Positions 17,096 to 26,103 of a DNA stretch of 64,000 nucleotides are shown here, piece by piece. The notes under the pieces are model-generated. The model made no database searches. It was not told the origin of the DNA and saw only the letters and a list, made by a program, of their open reading frames with translations. Source of the stretch: Frateuria_A sp035943815 (GTDB taxonomy: Bacteria; Pseudomonadota; Gammaproteobacteria; Xanthomonadales; Rhodanobacteraceae); contig NZ_DASZBU010000006.1 of assembly GCF_035943815.1 (NCBI RefSeq), positions 1-64,000 of the forward strand. The letters run 5' to 3'. Both the position numbers and the translations under genes were made by a program. Each line of letters opens with the position of its first letter. Position 1 is the first letter of the stretch.

Positions 17096-18277
17096 CTACA
17101 GCTCGACCTTCAGGTGTCCGGCCGCCCGCACGGCCTTGGCACGCGCCGCGCCGACGTCCACATCGCGCGCCAGCGTCACCGCCATGCGCCGCCGGCCCTT
17201 CACCTCGGGCTTGCCGAAGATGCGCAGCTGCGTGTCCGGCTCGGCCAGCGCCTCGGCCACCCCGTGGTAGCGCGGCGCGCGGCCTTCGCCCTCGACCAGT
17301 ACGGCGCAGGAAGCCGAAGGCCCCAACTGGCGGATCGCCGGGATCGGCAGGCCCAGTATCGCCCGTGCATGCAGCGCAAATTCGGACAGCTCCTGCGAAA
17401 TCAACGTCACCAGCCCGGTGTCGTGCGGACGCGGGCTGACCTCGGAGAAGATCACCCGGTCGCCCTTCACGAAGAACTCCATGCCGAACACGCCCCAGCC
17501 GCCCAACGCCGCCGAGACGGCGGCGGCCTGGCGCTGCGCCTCGGCCAGCGCGGCCTCGCTCATCGGCTGCGGCTGCCAAGACTCGCGGTAGTCGCCGTGC
17601 TCCTGGCGATGGCCGATCGGCAGGCAGAAGCTGGTGCCGCCCTGGTGGCGCACCGTGAGCAGGGTGATCTCGTAGTCGAAATCGACGAACCCCTCCACGA
17701 TCACCCGCCCCTGTCCCGCGCGGCCGCCCGACTGGGCGTAGTTCCAGGCCTCGGCCAGCTCGGAGAGACTGCGCACCGTGCTCTGGCCCTTGCCCGATGA
17801 ACTCATCACCGGCTTGACCACGAACGGGTAGCCGATCGCCTCCGCCGCGGCGCGGTATTCGGTCTCGTTGTCGCAGAACCGGTACGGCGAGGTGGGCAGG
17901 CCCAGCTCCTCGGCGGCGAGGCGGCGGATGCCTTCGCGATCCATGGTCAGCCACGCCGCGCGTGCCGTGGGGACCACCCGCAGGCCTTCCTTCTCCAACT
18001 CGACCAGGGTCGGCGTGTGGATCGCCTCGATCTCCGGCACCACCAGGTCCGGCCGCTCCTGCGCGATCACCGAGCGCAGCGCGGCGCCATCGAGCATGTC
18101 GACCACGTGGCTGCGGTGCGCCACCTGCATCGCGGGCGCATCGGCGTAGCGATCCACCGTGATGACTTCGACCGCATAGCGCTGCAGTTCGATGGCGACC
18201 TCCTTGCCCAGCTCGCCCGAGCCCAGCAGCAGCACGCGCAGGGCGCGATCGGACAGCGGCGTGGCAAACGGCTTCAT
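17096..18277 (-). CDS. purT: Formate-dependent phosphoribosylglycinamide formyltransferase
   Basis: A 393-residue ATP-grasp ligase that forms FGAR from GAR, formate and ATP in purine synthesis, bypassing folate-dependent PurN. Visible are the N-terminal LLLGSGELGKEVAIELQR, PEIEAIHT, the ATP-grasp loop VVKPVMSSSGKGQS, and the metal-binding SEVSPRPHDTGLVTL. Length equals E. coli PurT (392). ATG 18277 is the family start; the large open frame upstream is non-coding. Divergent from the transglutaminase-like gene. Confidence 0.96.
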   Translation of the reverse strand: MKPFATPLSDRALRVLLLGSGELGKEVAIELQRYAVEVITVDRYADAPAMQVAHRSHVVDMLDGAALRSVIAQERPDLVVPEIEAIHTPTLVELEKEGLRVVPTARAAWLTMDREGIRRLAAEELGLPTSPYRFCDNETEYRAAAEAIGYPFVVKPVMSSSGKGQSTVRSLSELAEAWNYAQSGGRAGQGRVIVEGFVDFDYEITLLTVRHQGGTSFCLPIGHRQEHGDYRESWQPQPMSEAALAEAQRQAAAVSAALGGWGVFGMEFFVKGDRVIFSEVSPRPHDTGLVTLISQELSEFALHARAILGLPIPAIRQLGPSASCAVLVEGEGRAPRYHGVAEALAEPDTQLRIFGKPEVKGRRRMAVTLARDVDVGAARAKAVRAAGHLKVEL

Positions 18278-18388
18278 GGTCGGCTCCGGCGGAAAAGCGC
18301 GCATTGTAGGACTACGCTGCACTGCGCATTGACGTGGCGCCGGCCACCGGCTCCACTGGTGATCAGTCATCCATCCCCGGGGTTGACC

Positions 18389-19924
18389 ATGCGCCGCGTC
18401 CTGCTCACCTTGCCCACTTTGCTGGTGGGCGTCTTCTTGCTGGGCTCCTGCACCGCCGCGCATGCGGCAGCGCCGTTGCAAACGGACTGGATGACCGTGC
18501 TGCTGGGCGGCCGCAAGGTCGGTCATCTCCAGGTCGACCGCGAGGGCGAGAACGGCATCCTCGTCACCACGCAGACCCTGGCGCTGGACCTGAGTCGCGC
18601 GGGCAAGCCCATGCATCTGGCGAACATTAGCCGCAGCTTGGAAGGCCCCCGGGGCCAGCCGCTTGGGTTCTCGGCACGTACACGGATGTCCTCCATGGAC
18701 AGCACGGTCGAAGCGCACACCGACGGCGCGGGCCGCTACCTGATCACCACTACGGTGGGCGGCCAGGCCCGCACATCGCTGATGGATTGGCCCGGCGGCG
18801 CGCTGCTGGCCGAGGGACAGCGGCTGGCAGCGGTGGCCGCCGGTCGCAGGCCTGGCGACAGTTACCGGATGCGTGAGTTCGACCCGTCCAGCCTGCAGGT
18901 GGTGGATGTCCGGGTGGACATCCTGGGCGACGAAACGGTGGCCCTGCCCGGCGGCGCGATGCGGCTGAGCCACCAGCGCCAGACGCTGGCGCTGCCGCAC
19001 GGCCACCAGACGCTGGACCTGTGGATCGACGGCGATGGCATCGCCCGCAAGGGCTTGATGAGTCTGCTCGGGCAACCGCTGGAAATGCTCGCCTGTGACC
19101 GCGCCTGCGCGCTTGCGCCGAACCAATCGGTAGACATGCTGCGCGCCGCCACGGTCGAATCGCCGCGGCTGCTGCCCCAGTACGTCCGTTCGGTGCCGAT
19201 GCGCTATCGCATCCACGTCAGCGGAGGCATCGGGCAGCCGTTCATCGTCACCGACGAACAGCAGGTCACCGCGCTGGGCGGCGACGACTGGATGATCGAC
19301 GTAAGCAGCGCCCACCCGGGGCGACAGGCGCCGCCCACGCCGGCCGACCGCGAACCCAATGCCTGGCTGCAGTCCGACGCTCCTGCCATCCGCCGGCTCG
19401 CCGCCAAGGCGGTGGGCGGCGCGCGCGACGATCTTTCGCGCATGCGGCGCCTGCGCCTGTTCGTCAGCGACTACATCACCGAGCACGGGTTGGACATCGG
19501 CTACGCCTCCGCACTGGAAGTACTCGACAGCCGCGAGGGCGACTGCACCGAGTACGCCGTGCTGCTCGCCGCCATGGCGCGTGCCCAGGGCATTCCCGCG
19601 CGGGTGGTCAGCGGCATGGTGTATGCGGACCGCTTCGCTGGCGAATCACGGCAGTTCATCCCCCATGAGTGGGTGCAGGCCTGGGTCGATGGCCGCTGGG
19701 AGAGCTTCGACTCGGCGCTGCGCCATTTCGACAGCACCCACCTGGCGCTGGCCAGCGGTGACGGTGATCCCTGGCATTTCGCCGCCACTACGCAATTGTT
19801 CGGCAACCTGCATATCCGCCAGGCGGTGCCGGATGCGGACCTGAGCACGCCGGTCGGAGGATCGGCGGCGCCTGCGGGCAGCGGTACGGGCAACGGCGGC
19901 ACCAGCGGCGGACGCGGCGGCTGA
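18389..19924 (+). CDS. Exported transglutaminase-like protein
   Basis: A 511-residue periplasmic or lipid-anchored protein. The signal MRRVLLTLPTLLVGVFLLGSC ends in a plausible lipobox (LGSC). The C-terminal third is a transglutaminase-like domain with the triad in SREGDCTEYAVLLAAMARAQ (Cys), FIPHEWVQAWV (His) and WESFDSAL (Asp); the N-terminal 300 residues form a beta-rich region of no known function. The tail is Gly/Ser-rich. Such bacterial proteins are often proteases or structural; activity is not assignable. It is followed after 62 bases by the SPFH gene. Confidence 0.83.
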   Translation: MRRVLLTLPTLLVGVFLLGSCTAAHAAAPLQTDWMTVLLGGRKVGHLQVDREGENGILVTTQTLALDLSRAGKPMHLANISRSLEGPRGQPLGFSARTRMSSMDSTVEAHTDGAGRYLITTTVGGQARTSLMDWPGGALLAEGQRLAAVAAGRRPGDSYRMREFDPSSLQVVDVRVDILGDETVALPGGAMRLSHQRQTLALPHGHQTLDLWIDGDGIARKGLMSLLGQPLEMLACDRACALAPNQSVDMLRAATVESPRLLPQYVRSVPMRYRIHVSGGIGQPFIVTDEQQVTALGGDDWMIDVSSAHPGRQAPPTPADREPNAWLQSDAPAIRRLAAKAVGGARDDLSRMRRLRLFVSDYITEHGLDIGYASALEVLDSREGDCTEYAVLLAAMARAQGIPARVVSGMVYADRFAGESRQFIPHEWVQAWVDGRWESFDSALRHFDSTHLALASGDGDPWHFAATTQLFGNLHIRQAVPDADLSTPVGGSAAPAGSGTGNGGTSGGRGG

Positions 19925-19986
19925 CGCCACTTGCCGGTTGATATGTTTTTGATATCTACTTCTCGGCACCTTAGGGAGGTAGCGAC

Positions 19987-20853
19987 ATGAACGAGCGCAA
20001 GGGTTTTTCGATTGCCGGCATTCCCTTCATAGGGGTCTGCCTGGCCCTGGCGGCCATTGGTCTGGGGCTGCTGGTGACGGCCGAGGCCGGGCAACCGGCC
20101 CCGCATGTGATCCCGGGAGCCTTGTTGCTGGTTCTCACCGGCTTTTTGCTCAAGGGCTTTTTCCAGGTCGCGCCCAACGAAGCGCAGGTGATGCAGCTGT
20201 TCGGTAAGTACGCCGGCAGCGTGCGCGATGAGGGCCTGCGCTGGACCAACCCGTTCTACGCCAAGGCGCGCCTTTCGCTGCGCGTACGGAATTTCGAGAG
20301 CGGCAAGCTCAAGGTCAACGACAGCGACGGCAACCCGATCGAGATCGCCGCCGTGGTGGTATGGCAGGTGATCGACACGGCCGAGGCAGTGTTCCGCGTT
20401 GACGATTACGAGAACTTCGTGCACATCCAGAGCGAATCGGCGCTGCGGCAAATGGCGCAAAGCTATCCGTACGACGCCCACGAGGAAGGCCAGCCCTCGC
20501 TGCGCAGCCACGGCGAGGTGATCAACAACCACCTGCGCGACGAGATCCAGGCCCGGCTGGAACGTGCCGGCGTGCAGGTGATCGAGGCGCGCATCAGCCA
20601 TCTGGCCTACGCGCAGGAAATCGCCCAGGCGATGCTGCAGCGCCAGCAGGCCGGCGCCATCATCGCGGCGCGCACACGCATCGTCGAAGGCGCGGTGAGC
20701 ATGGTCGAGATGGCGCTGGACCAGTTGAGCCGCCGAGGCGTGGTGGAGCTGGACGAAGAACGCAAGGCGGCGATGGTCAGCAACCTGCTGGTGGTGCTCT
20801 GCGGCGAGCGCGGCACCCAGGCGGTGGTCAATACCGGCACGCTGTACGGATGA
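19987..20853 (+). CDS. SPFH/band 7 domain membrane protein
   Basis: A 288-residue stomatin/flotillin-type protein. Two hydrophobic segments (FIGVCLALAAIGLGLLV and VIPGALLLVLTGFLL) precede the SPFH domain that begins FFQVAPNEAQVMQLFGKYAGSVRDEGLRW and continues through LRVRNFESGKLKVNDSDGNPIEIAAVVVWQV. The C-terminal part (residues 180-250) is helical and probably coiled. These proteins organise membrane microdomains or regulate proteases. A strong AGGGAGG Shine-Dalgarno precedes the ATG. The next gene on the strand is a ribbon-helix-helix protein, a pairing seen with this SPFH subfamily. Confidence 0.9.
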   Translation: MNERKGFSIAGIPFIGVCLALAAIGLGLLVTAEAGQPAPHVIPGALLLVLTGFLLKGFFQVAPNEAQVMQLFGKYAGSVRDEGLRWTNPFYAKARLSLRVRNFESGKLKVNDSDGNPIEIAAVVVWQVIDTAEAVFRVDDYENFVHIQSESALRQMAQSYPYDAHEEGQPSLRSHGEVINNHLRDEIQARLERAGVQVIEARISHLAYAQEIAQAMLQRQQAGAIIAARTRIVEGAVSMVEMALDQLSRRGVVELDEERKAAMVSNLLVVLCGERGTQAVVNTGTLYG

Positions 20854-20946
20854 GGACGGCCCATGACCCATGCCCTGTCCGACCCGTCGTGGCCCCGGTG
20901 ATCGGCATCGCCATGGCCGCGCAGCGGCGCGAGCGCCGCTGAACCC

Positions 20947-21135
20947 ATGGCCGCGGAGAAGAAAGCCTATCCCCTGCGGATCAGCGCCAGCGTCCTGGAG
21001 GCGATGCAGCGCTGGGCGGACGACGAATTGCGCAGCGTCAACGCGCAGATCGAGTACGTGCTGCGCGAGGCATTGCGAAAATCGGGACGGATGAACGCAG
21101 GCACGACCCGCCCGGCGACCGACGACGAGGCGTAG
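20947..21135 (+). CDS. Small ribbon-helix-helix (Arc-type) DNA-binding protein
   Basis: A 62-residue protein. The pattern YPLRISASVLEAMQRWADDELRSVNAQIEYVLREALRK fits Arc/MetJ-type repressors: a beta-strand with alternating residues, then two helices, the second with the conserved N-Q-I-E-Y-V-L. Residues 50-62 are a disordered acidic tail. It may autoregulate the SPFH cassette, but no operator is identified. It is 93 bases after the SPFH stop, with a possible micro-ORF between. Confidence 0.82.
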   Translation: MAAEKKAYPLRISASVLEAMQRWADDELRSVNAQIEYVLREALRKSGRMNAGTTRPATDDEA

Positions 21136-21171
21136 CCTGGCACCGGCGACCTCCGCAACCCACCCGAAGCT

Positions 21172-21552
21172 TCAGCGCGATACCGCGGCCAGTGGCTGCG
21201 GCCGCAAGCCGGGCAGCCGCACCACCTGCGGCCCGGCATCTCCGAGCACCACCAGCCAGCGACCTTCGAGCACGAGGCGGTCGACGTCGGCCAGGCCGCT
21301 GGCGCGGTCGATCGTGCCCAGTGGCTGGCCATTGCGCGCGTCGTAGGCACTGATGCGGTCCTGCTGTCGGTCCGCCACCAGCAGCCAGTCGTGGCCCTCG
21401 GCGGTCCAGCGCACCAGTTGCTTCTGCGGGCGTTCCACCGGAGCCGGCAGGACGAGCGCAGCCAGCGCCGCCGCGGCGAGGGCGGTCGCGGCAAACCGCA
21501 GGCGCCGGTCGAGCCGGCGCGGAAGTCGCGAAGGGGAGAGGTATCGGCGCAT
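21172..21552 (-). CDS. Hypothetical exported or anchored protein
   Basis: A 126-residue protein. A basic N terminus (MRRYLSPSRLPRRLDRRLRF) leads into a hydrophobic segment AATALAAAALAALVLPAP, so it is anchored or exported. The rest (WTAEGHDWLLVADRQQDRISAYDARNG and following) looks like two or three blades of a beta-propeller, too few for a complete one. It may be an accessory protein or a shortened relative. An alternative ATG at 21576 would add eight residues. It is 31 bases downstream of the DUF423 gene on the same strand. Confidence 0.65.
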   Translation of the reverse strand: MRRYLSPSRLPRRLDRRLRFAATALAAAALAALVLPAPVERPQKQLVRWTAEGHDWLLVADRQQDRISAYDARNGQPLGTIDRASGLADVDRLVLEGRWLVVLGDAGPQVVRLPGLRPQPLAAVSR

Positions 21553-21583
21553 GCGCGCAGCATCGCGCCGGCGCATGACGCGG

Positions 21584-21979
21584 CTATGACGCGGGCTTGT
21601 CCATGCGATGAAGCGCCATGCCCAGCGCGATCCAGCCGACGATGAAGGCGACGCCGCCCAGCGGCGTGATCGCACCGCACCAGCGCGGCGAGCCCAGCGC
21701 CAGCGCATAGAGGCTTCCGCTGAACAGCACGATGCCTACGGCGAAGGCGCCCGAGGCGATACGCCGTGCACGGCCATCCGGTGCCAGGCAGGCCGCCGCC
21801 AGCGCCAGCGCGTGCCAGAAGTGGTATTGCGAGGCGGTATGCCAAAGCTCGCGCCCGGCCGGATCCAGCACGCCGCGCAGCGCGTGCGCACCGAAGGCGC
21901 CCAGCACCACCGCACTGGCGCCGGCCATGCCGGCTAGCCATGAAGGCCAGTGCCCGAGGGTGGGGACAGGTTGTCGCAT
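21584..21979 (-). CDS. DUF423 family inner-membrane protein (YgdD-like)
   Basis: A 131-residue protein with four predicted membrane helices (ASAVVLGAFGAHAL, FWHALALAAACL, GAFAVGIVLFSGSLYALAL, GGVAFIVGWIALGMAL). The motif GAFGAHAL near the N terminus and FSGSLYALAL are characteristic of DUF423. Function is unknown. The start at 21979 has GGAG a few bases upstream; the long in-frame extension reads through the divergent sco gene and is not used. Confidence 0.87.
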   Translation of the reverse strand: MRQPVPTLGHWPSWLAGMAGASAVVLGAFGAHALRGVLDPAGRELWHTASQYHFWHALALAAACLAPDGRARRIASGAFAVGIVLFSGSLYALALGSPRWCGAITPLGGVAFIVGWIALGMALHRMDKPAS

Positions 21980-22049
21980 AGGCTCCTCATCGGCGGCGCC
22001 CCAACGCCGCGTGGCGTATGCTGGCGTGATGCATCGCCCGGATTCTTGC

Positions 22050-22649
22050 ATGAAGCCTTCGCGTCTGGCCCGTCTGCTGTTGCTCGTGGTCGTGCTGTCC
22101 CTGGCCGCCTGCCATCGCGAGGGCGCCCTGCCCTGGCGGCTGACCAACGTCAGCGGCCATATGCCCGACCTCAAGTTCCAGCTCACCGACGATGCGGGCA
22201 AACCGGTGACCGGCGAGGACTATCGCGGCAAGGTGGTGCTGCTGTACTTCGGCTACACCCACTGCCCCGACGTCTGCCCGTTGACGCTCGCGCACCTGCA
22301 CGCGGTGCTGCAACGCGTCGGCCCATCGGCCGACGGTGCACGCATCCTCTTCGTCAGCGTCGACCCGGCGCGTGACACGCCGGCGATCATGCATGCCTAC
22401 GTCAACGCGTTCGACAAGCGCGCAGTCGGCCTGACCGGCACGCCGCACGCGATCGAGGCGCTCAGCAAGCGCTATCGCTCGGCGTTCACCCGCGAACCGG
22501 ACAAGGGCGATGGCCAGTACGAGGTGAGCCACAGCTCGGCGATCTACCTGTTCGACCGCCAGGGCCGCGCACGCCTGCTCGCCACGCCCGCCACCCCGCA
22601 GGACGACCTGGTCCACGACCTCTATCTCCTGCTCAAGACCGGAGATTGA
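22050..22649 (+). CDS. SCO1/SenC copper chaperone lipoprotein
   Basis: A 199-residue lipoprotein of the Sco family, which reduces and metallates the CuA site of cytochrome c oxidase. The signal peptide ends in LAAC21; the thioredoxin-like domain has the copper-binding C72-P-D-V-C76 and the distal histidine in YEVSHSSAIYL, plus VSVDPARDTP. ATG 22050 is preferred to ATG 22029 because it places a normal signal peptide. Only 2 bases separate it from the PCuAC gene, a common pair for CuA assembly. Confidence 0.93.
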   Translation: MKPSRLARLLLLVVVLSLAACHREGALPWRLTNVSGHMPDLKFQLTDDAGKPVTGEDYRGKVVLLYFGYTHCPDVCPLTLAHLHAVLQRVGPSADGARILFVSVDPARDTPAIMHAYVNAFDKRAVGLTGTPHAIEALSKRYRSAFTREPDKGDGQYEVSHSSAIYLFDRQGRARLLATPATPQDDLVHDLYLLLKTGD

Positions 22650-22651
22650 CC

Positions 22652-23092
22652 ATGCGCCCGAGCCCCCTTTCCCTGCTGCTCGCCGGGCTGCTCTGCGTCG
22701 GCACCGCACACGCCGGCGAAGCGGCCCATGTGCACGCGGTCGGCGCGTGGATCCGCGTGCTGCCTGGCGCCCTGCCGGCCGGCGGCTACGTCACCCTGCG
22801 CAACGATGGCGACCAGCCGGCCGTGCTCACGGGCGCTAGCAGCCCGGCCTACGGCAGCGTGATGCTGCACCAGAGCTCCACCGAGACCGGCATGGGCCGC
22901 ATGCGCATGGTCGATCGGCTGGAAGTGCCCGCGCACGGCCAGGTCGCACTCTCGCCCGGCGGCTACCACCTCATGCTGATGGACGCGGCCGGGTTGGTGC
23001 AGCCCGGGCAGACCGTGCGGGTCAGCCTGCGCTTCGCCGATGGCAGCACGCTGGCCACCGACTTCCTCGCCAAGCCCGCCAACGCGCTGTAG
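22652..23092 (+). CDS. Periplasmic copper chaperone PCu(A)C
   Basis: A 146-residue protein with a signal peptide (cleavage after AHA, near residue 21). The Cu(I) motif H(M)x10Mx21HxM is exact: H73, M84, H106 and M108. PCuAC passes copper to Sco or directly to subunit II of cytochrome oxidase. ATG 22652 is the start; the in-frame TTG two codons upstream overlaps the sco stop. It converges on a CtaG-type oxidase assembly gene, reinforcing the role. Confidence 0.93.
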   Translation: MRPSPLSLLLAGLLCVGTAHAGEAAHVHAVGAWIRVLPGALPAGGYVTLRNDGDQPAVLTGASSPAYGSVMLHQSSTETGMGRMRMVDRLEVPAHGQVALSPGGYHLMLMDAAGLVQPGQTVRVSLRFADGSTLATDFLAKPANAL

Positions 23093-23129
23093 CGCTCGCG
23101 CCGCGGCCCGCGAGGCCGCGGAACCGGTC

Positions 23130-24005
23130 CTAGGCATTGCGCGCGACCGGGCCCTGCTGCACGCGGTGCTCGCGCCGGATGCGACCGCGCCTGGACAAGG
23201 CCAGCCACTGTCGCAGGGCGAACAGGGCCCCGATCGATTCGATGATCGCCGCCGGCACCCACATGATCACGCCGCCGACGAGTTGCCCGGTCAGCACGTT
23301 GAAAGTGAAGGCGCGGCCGCAGATCTCGAAGATCGGATACAGGTCGGTCTTGGAGAAGGTCACGATGGCACCCGCCAGGATCTGCGGCGTCATGGTGATC
23401 GCCGGCGAGAGTACACGCAGCCCCGGCGTCATCCGTCCGGGCGGCCGCGGCCTGTGGTCCAGCACCAGCGCCCAGTAGATGAAGCCGCTGGCGAGCATGC
23501 TCCAGTTCATGAAGCGGTAGATCCGCCAGTCCAGCATCGCCAGCGTCTGCATCGACGGCACCAGCCAGATCAGGATGAACGCGACGAACAGGAACGTCGC
23601 CACCGCCGGGTTGCCCAGCACCGCATCCACCGCCCGCCAGGGCCACGACCGCGCGGCCGGCCGCAGCACGCGCACACGCCAACTGAGCGGCAGGCCTGCT
23701 CGCAGCGCCGCGCCGGGATAGGAGGCAACGATCAGCAAGGGAGCCAGGTGGTGGAGCAGCACCTGCTGGATGCGGTGCATGAAGAACTCGTGCTCCGCGT
23801 AATAATCCAGGTAGGTATGCAGCGACAGGTAGATGATCGCCATGCCGACCCAGAACGCGACTCGCCGACCGAAGCCGACGCCAAGCTCGCGCGACCCGCG
23901 CAAATAGAGCACCGCAGCCAGCAGGAAGCTCGCGAGGAACACCCACGAAAACTCCCACGGCACGATCCATTTGAGCAGCAGTCCCATCACCGGCCCGTAC
24001 GTCAC
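23130..24005 (-). CDS. Cytochrome c oxidase assembly protein, Caa3-type CtaG
   Basis: A 291-residue membrane protein with about seven helices. It carries the conserved histidine-rich stretch EHEFFMHRIQQVLLHHLAPLL and DLYPIFEICGRAFTFN of the caa3 CtaG family (PF09678), linked to CuB/oxidase maturation. This is not the CtaG/Cox11 family of E. coli-type oxidases. The GTG at 24005 is used; ATG 23987 is an alternative. It is convergent with the Sco-PCuAC pair, together making a copper/oxidase assembly locus without oxidase structural genes in the window. Confidence 0.85.
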   Translation of the reverse strand: MTYGPVMGLLLKWIVPWEFSWVFLASFLLAAVLYLRGSRELGVGFGRRVAFWVGMAIIYLSLHTYLDYYAEHEFFMHRIQQVLLHHLAPLLIVASYPGAALRAGLPLSWRVRVLRPAARSWPWRAVDAVLGNPAVATFLFVAFILIWLVPSMQTLAMLDWRIYRFMNWSMLASGFIYWALVLDHRPRPPGRMTPGLRVLSPAITMTPQILAGAIVTFSKTDLYPIFEICGRAFTFNVLTGQLVGGVIMWVPAAIIESIGALFALRQWLALSRRGRIRREHRVQQGPVARNA

Positions 24006-24232
24006 CAGCCTGCAAGCATAGCCCGAACGTTCCGCATGCCGGGATGCTTGCGGCAGATTGCCGCCGCTTCAGGCGTGGATGCGCTCGGCCGGGATGTCGC
24101 TTCCTTCTGCCGCCGTGCATCGGGTAGGCGCGCAATGTATGGCCATCGACGCGAGAGTGATTGCTCCAGCCTGATGCTCCCACCGGACGGGAAGGCAACG
24201 TCGCCTCCTCCCGCATGGAATGGCCTTGGGCG

Positions 24233-26101
24233 CTAGCGGCGGGACCGGCTGTGGCGCACGCGGCGCCAGCCGTAGAGCAGGCCGACCAGGGTGACCAGCG
24301 CCGGCACCAGCACGATGTTGGCCACCTTCAGGCGCAAGCCCAGCGCGTCGATCTCCGCGTTGAGCTGGTGCTGCACGTCGCGCAGTTCCTTGTTGATCGC
24401 CAGGCGGCGCTGCTGGAACTGCTCGATCTCGCTCTTCTGCTGGGCGCTGGTGGCGTTGGGGCGCCCGCCCTTGGCCGGTTGCAGTTCGTCCAGCCGCTGG
24501 CGGGTCTCGGCCAGTTCGCGCTCGAGTTCCTGTTTCTTCAGCAGGAACTTCTGGTCGGCCGCAGCCTGCAGGGCGCGCACACGGGTGAACGGCCGCTGTG
24601 AGGCGGAGCGGCCGCGGATGGAAAGCAGCGCGGAGGAGCCGCTCAGGTTGTCGACCAGGTTAGTGACAAAGTCTCCGTTGTTGGCGAACACCGAAAGCAT
24701 TGGCTGGCCCAGGAAGGTCTGCGTCTCCACCCACAGGCGATCACTGAGCAGGTCGGTATCGGCCACCAGCACCACTTCGGCGTCGGGGCCCGATTGCGCC
24801 AGGTGCCCCGGCGTGCCGGTGCGCTGCGGAAACGCGCTGCGAAGCGTGCCGCGCAGGCGCGCGGCGATCACGTAATGCTGGTTGTCCGGCCGGTAGCCCT
24901 GCAGCAGCGAGGTCGGATCGCTGGCCGCCTCCAGCACGCGCTCGGCGGGAACCTTTTCGGCCTCGGCGCTGCTCTGGATCAACGGCAGCAGGCGGTTCTG
25001 CGTGTCGGGGGCCAGGTCGAAGCTGCCGGTGGTCGAAACGTTGACCCGCTGCAGGCTCGCGGTCACCACGTCGGTGTGGTTGAGCTCCTGCGGCCCCAGG
25101 CCAAGCATCGCCGGATGGTTGAGGCTGCTGCCGGCCAATTCGATCTGCAACGCGCGCGAGCGGTCCAGCACGACCGACTTCGGATCGAACGCCACGCCCC
25201 AGGCCGCGAACAGGCGCGGCAGGCTGGAATCGTGGTCGTCGGTGACGCCGTTGCTGTCGACGTAGGGAGTGGTGTCCAGCTCCGCGTCGGGGTCGACGAA
25301 CACCACCAGGTGGCCGCCGCGCAGCACGTACTGGTCCAGCGCGTACACCGCCGCCTCCGGCAGCCGCTTCGGGTGCACCACCAGCAGCACCTGGATGTCG
25401 TTGCCCACGCGGGTGAGGCTGCCCGCGTCGAGGGTCTTGACGTCGAACAATTGCTCCAGCTGCCGCACCACCGCCCACGGCGGCGCGCCGATGGCCGGAT
25501 TGCCAGCCAACGGCAACGAACTGAGCAGGCCGATGTGCGGTTTGCTCGGCTGGTCCAGTTCGTAGAGCAGCTTGGCGATGTCGTACTCGAGGAAGGTTTC
25601 CCGCGTCGGATCGAAGAACGGAACCGACAGGCTGCGCTCCTCGCCCTCGCCCTCGCCGACCGGCAAGGCGCTGCCGACCAGCCCGAAGAACACCCGCTCG
25701 CCGTTGCTTCCGCCGTTGACCGGCGTCAGCCCGCCACCTTCGGCGCTGGCCTCGTCGTCCGAGTACGGCACCGGGTCGATCACCTGCAGGCGGATGCGGC
25801 CGCGGGAGCGGGCGACCATTTCCTGCAGCATCTCGCGCACTCGCTGCTCGTAGCTGCGCAATTGCGGCAGGTCGCGCGTGGCATGGTCGGAAAAGTACAG
25901 CGTGAGCTTGAGCGGCCGATGCAGCCCGTCGATGATGTGCTGGGTTCCGGGCGTGAGCGTGTAGAGATGGTCGGCGGTCAGGTCGATGCGCGCGGCGCGC
26001 AGCCAGCGGCTGCTGGCCAGTGTGACGCCGATGAAGGCCAGGGTCAGCGCGACCAGCGCGGCGACCAGCAGGGTACGGCGGCCGATGTGCGGGCGGCGCA
26101 T
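24233..26101 (-). CDS. ABC transporter auxiliary protein, GldG type
   Basis: A 622-residue protein of the ABC_transp_aux (PF09822) / GldG family. An N-terminal helix (TLLVAALVALTLAFIGVTLA), a large extracytoplasmic domain starting IDLTADHLYTLTPGTQ, a coiled coil near residues 530-600 (ELERELAETRQRLDELQ, KSEIEQFQQRRLAINKEL) and a C-terminal helix IVLVPALVTLVGLLYG are seen. It is the last gene of an operon with the ATPase and permease (2-base gap). Substrate unknown; in non-gliding bacteria this system's cargo is not established. Confidence 0.88.
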   Translation of the reverse strand: MRRPHIGRRTLLVAALVALTLAFIGVTLASSRWLRAARIDLTADHLYTLTPGTQHIIDGLHRPLKLTLYFSDHATRDLPQLRSYEQRVREMLQEMVARSRGRIRLQVIDPVPYSDDEASAEGGGLTPVNGGSNGERVFFGLVGSALPVGEGEGEERSLSVPFFDPTRETFLEYDIAKLLYELDQPSKPHIGLLSSLPLAGNPAIGAPPWAVVRQLEQLFDVKTLDAGSLTRVGNDIQVLLVVHPKRLPEAAVYALDQYVLRGGHLVVFVDPDAELDTTPYVDSNGVTDDHDSSLPRLFAAWGVAFDPKSVVLDRSRALQIELAGSSLNHPAMLGLGPQELNHTDVVTASLQRVNVSTTGSFDLAPDTQNRLLPLIQSSAEAEKVPAERVLEAASDPTSLLQGYRPDNQHYVIAARLRGTLRSAFPQRTGTPGHLAQSGPDAEVVLVADTDLLSDRLWVETQTFLGQPMLSVFANNGDFVTNLVDNLSGSSALLSIRGRSASQRPFTRVRALQAAADQKFLLKKQELERELAETRQRLDELQPAKGGRPNATSAQQKSEIEQFQQRRLAINKELRDVQHQLNAEIDALGLRLKVANIVLVPALVTLVGLLYGWRRVRHSRSRR

Positions 26102-26103
26102 CG

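Noticed and set aside
15510..17270. 586-residue plus-strand ORF
   Set aside because: Antisense to the FMN glutamate-synthase-like gene, with no domain similarity.
24006..24232. Intergenic 227 bases between the CtaG-type and GldG-type genes
   Set aside because: Searched for RNA genes, terminators and small ORFs; only a weak GCGGCA-GAT-TGCCGC hairpin at 24049-24063 without a T-run.
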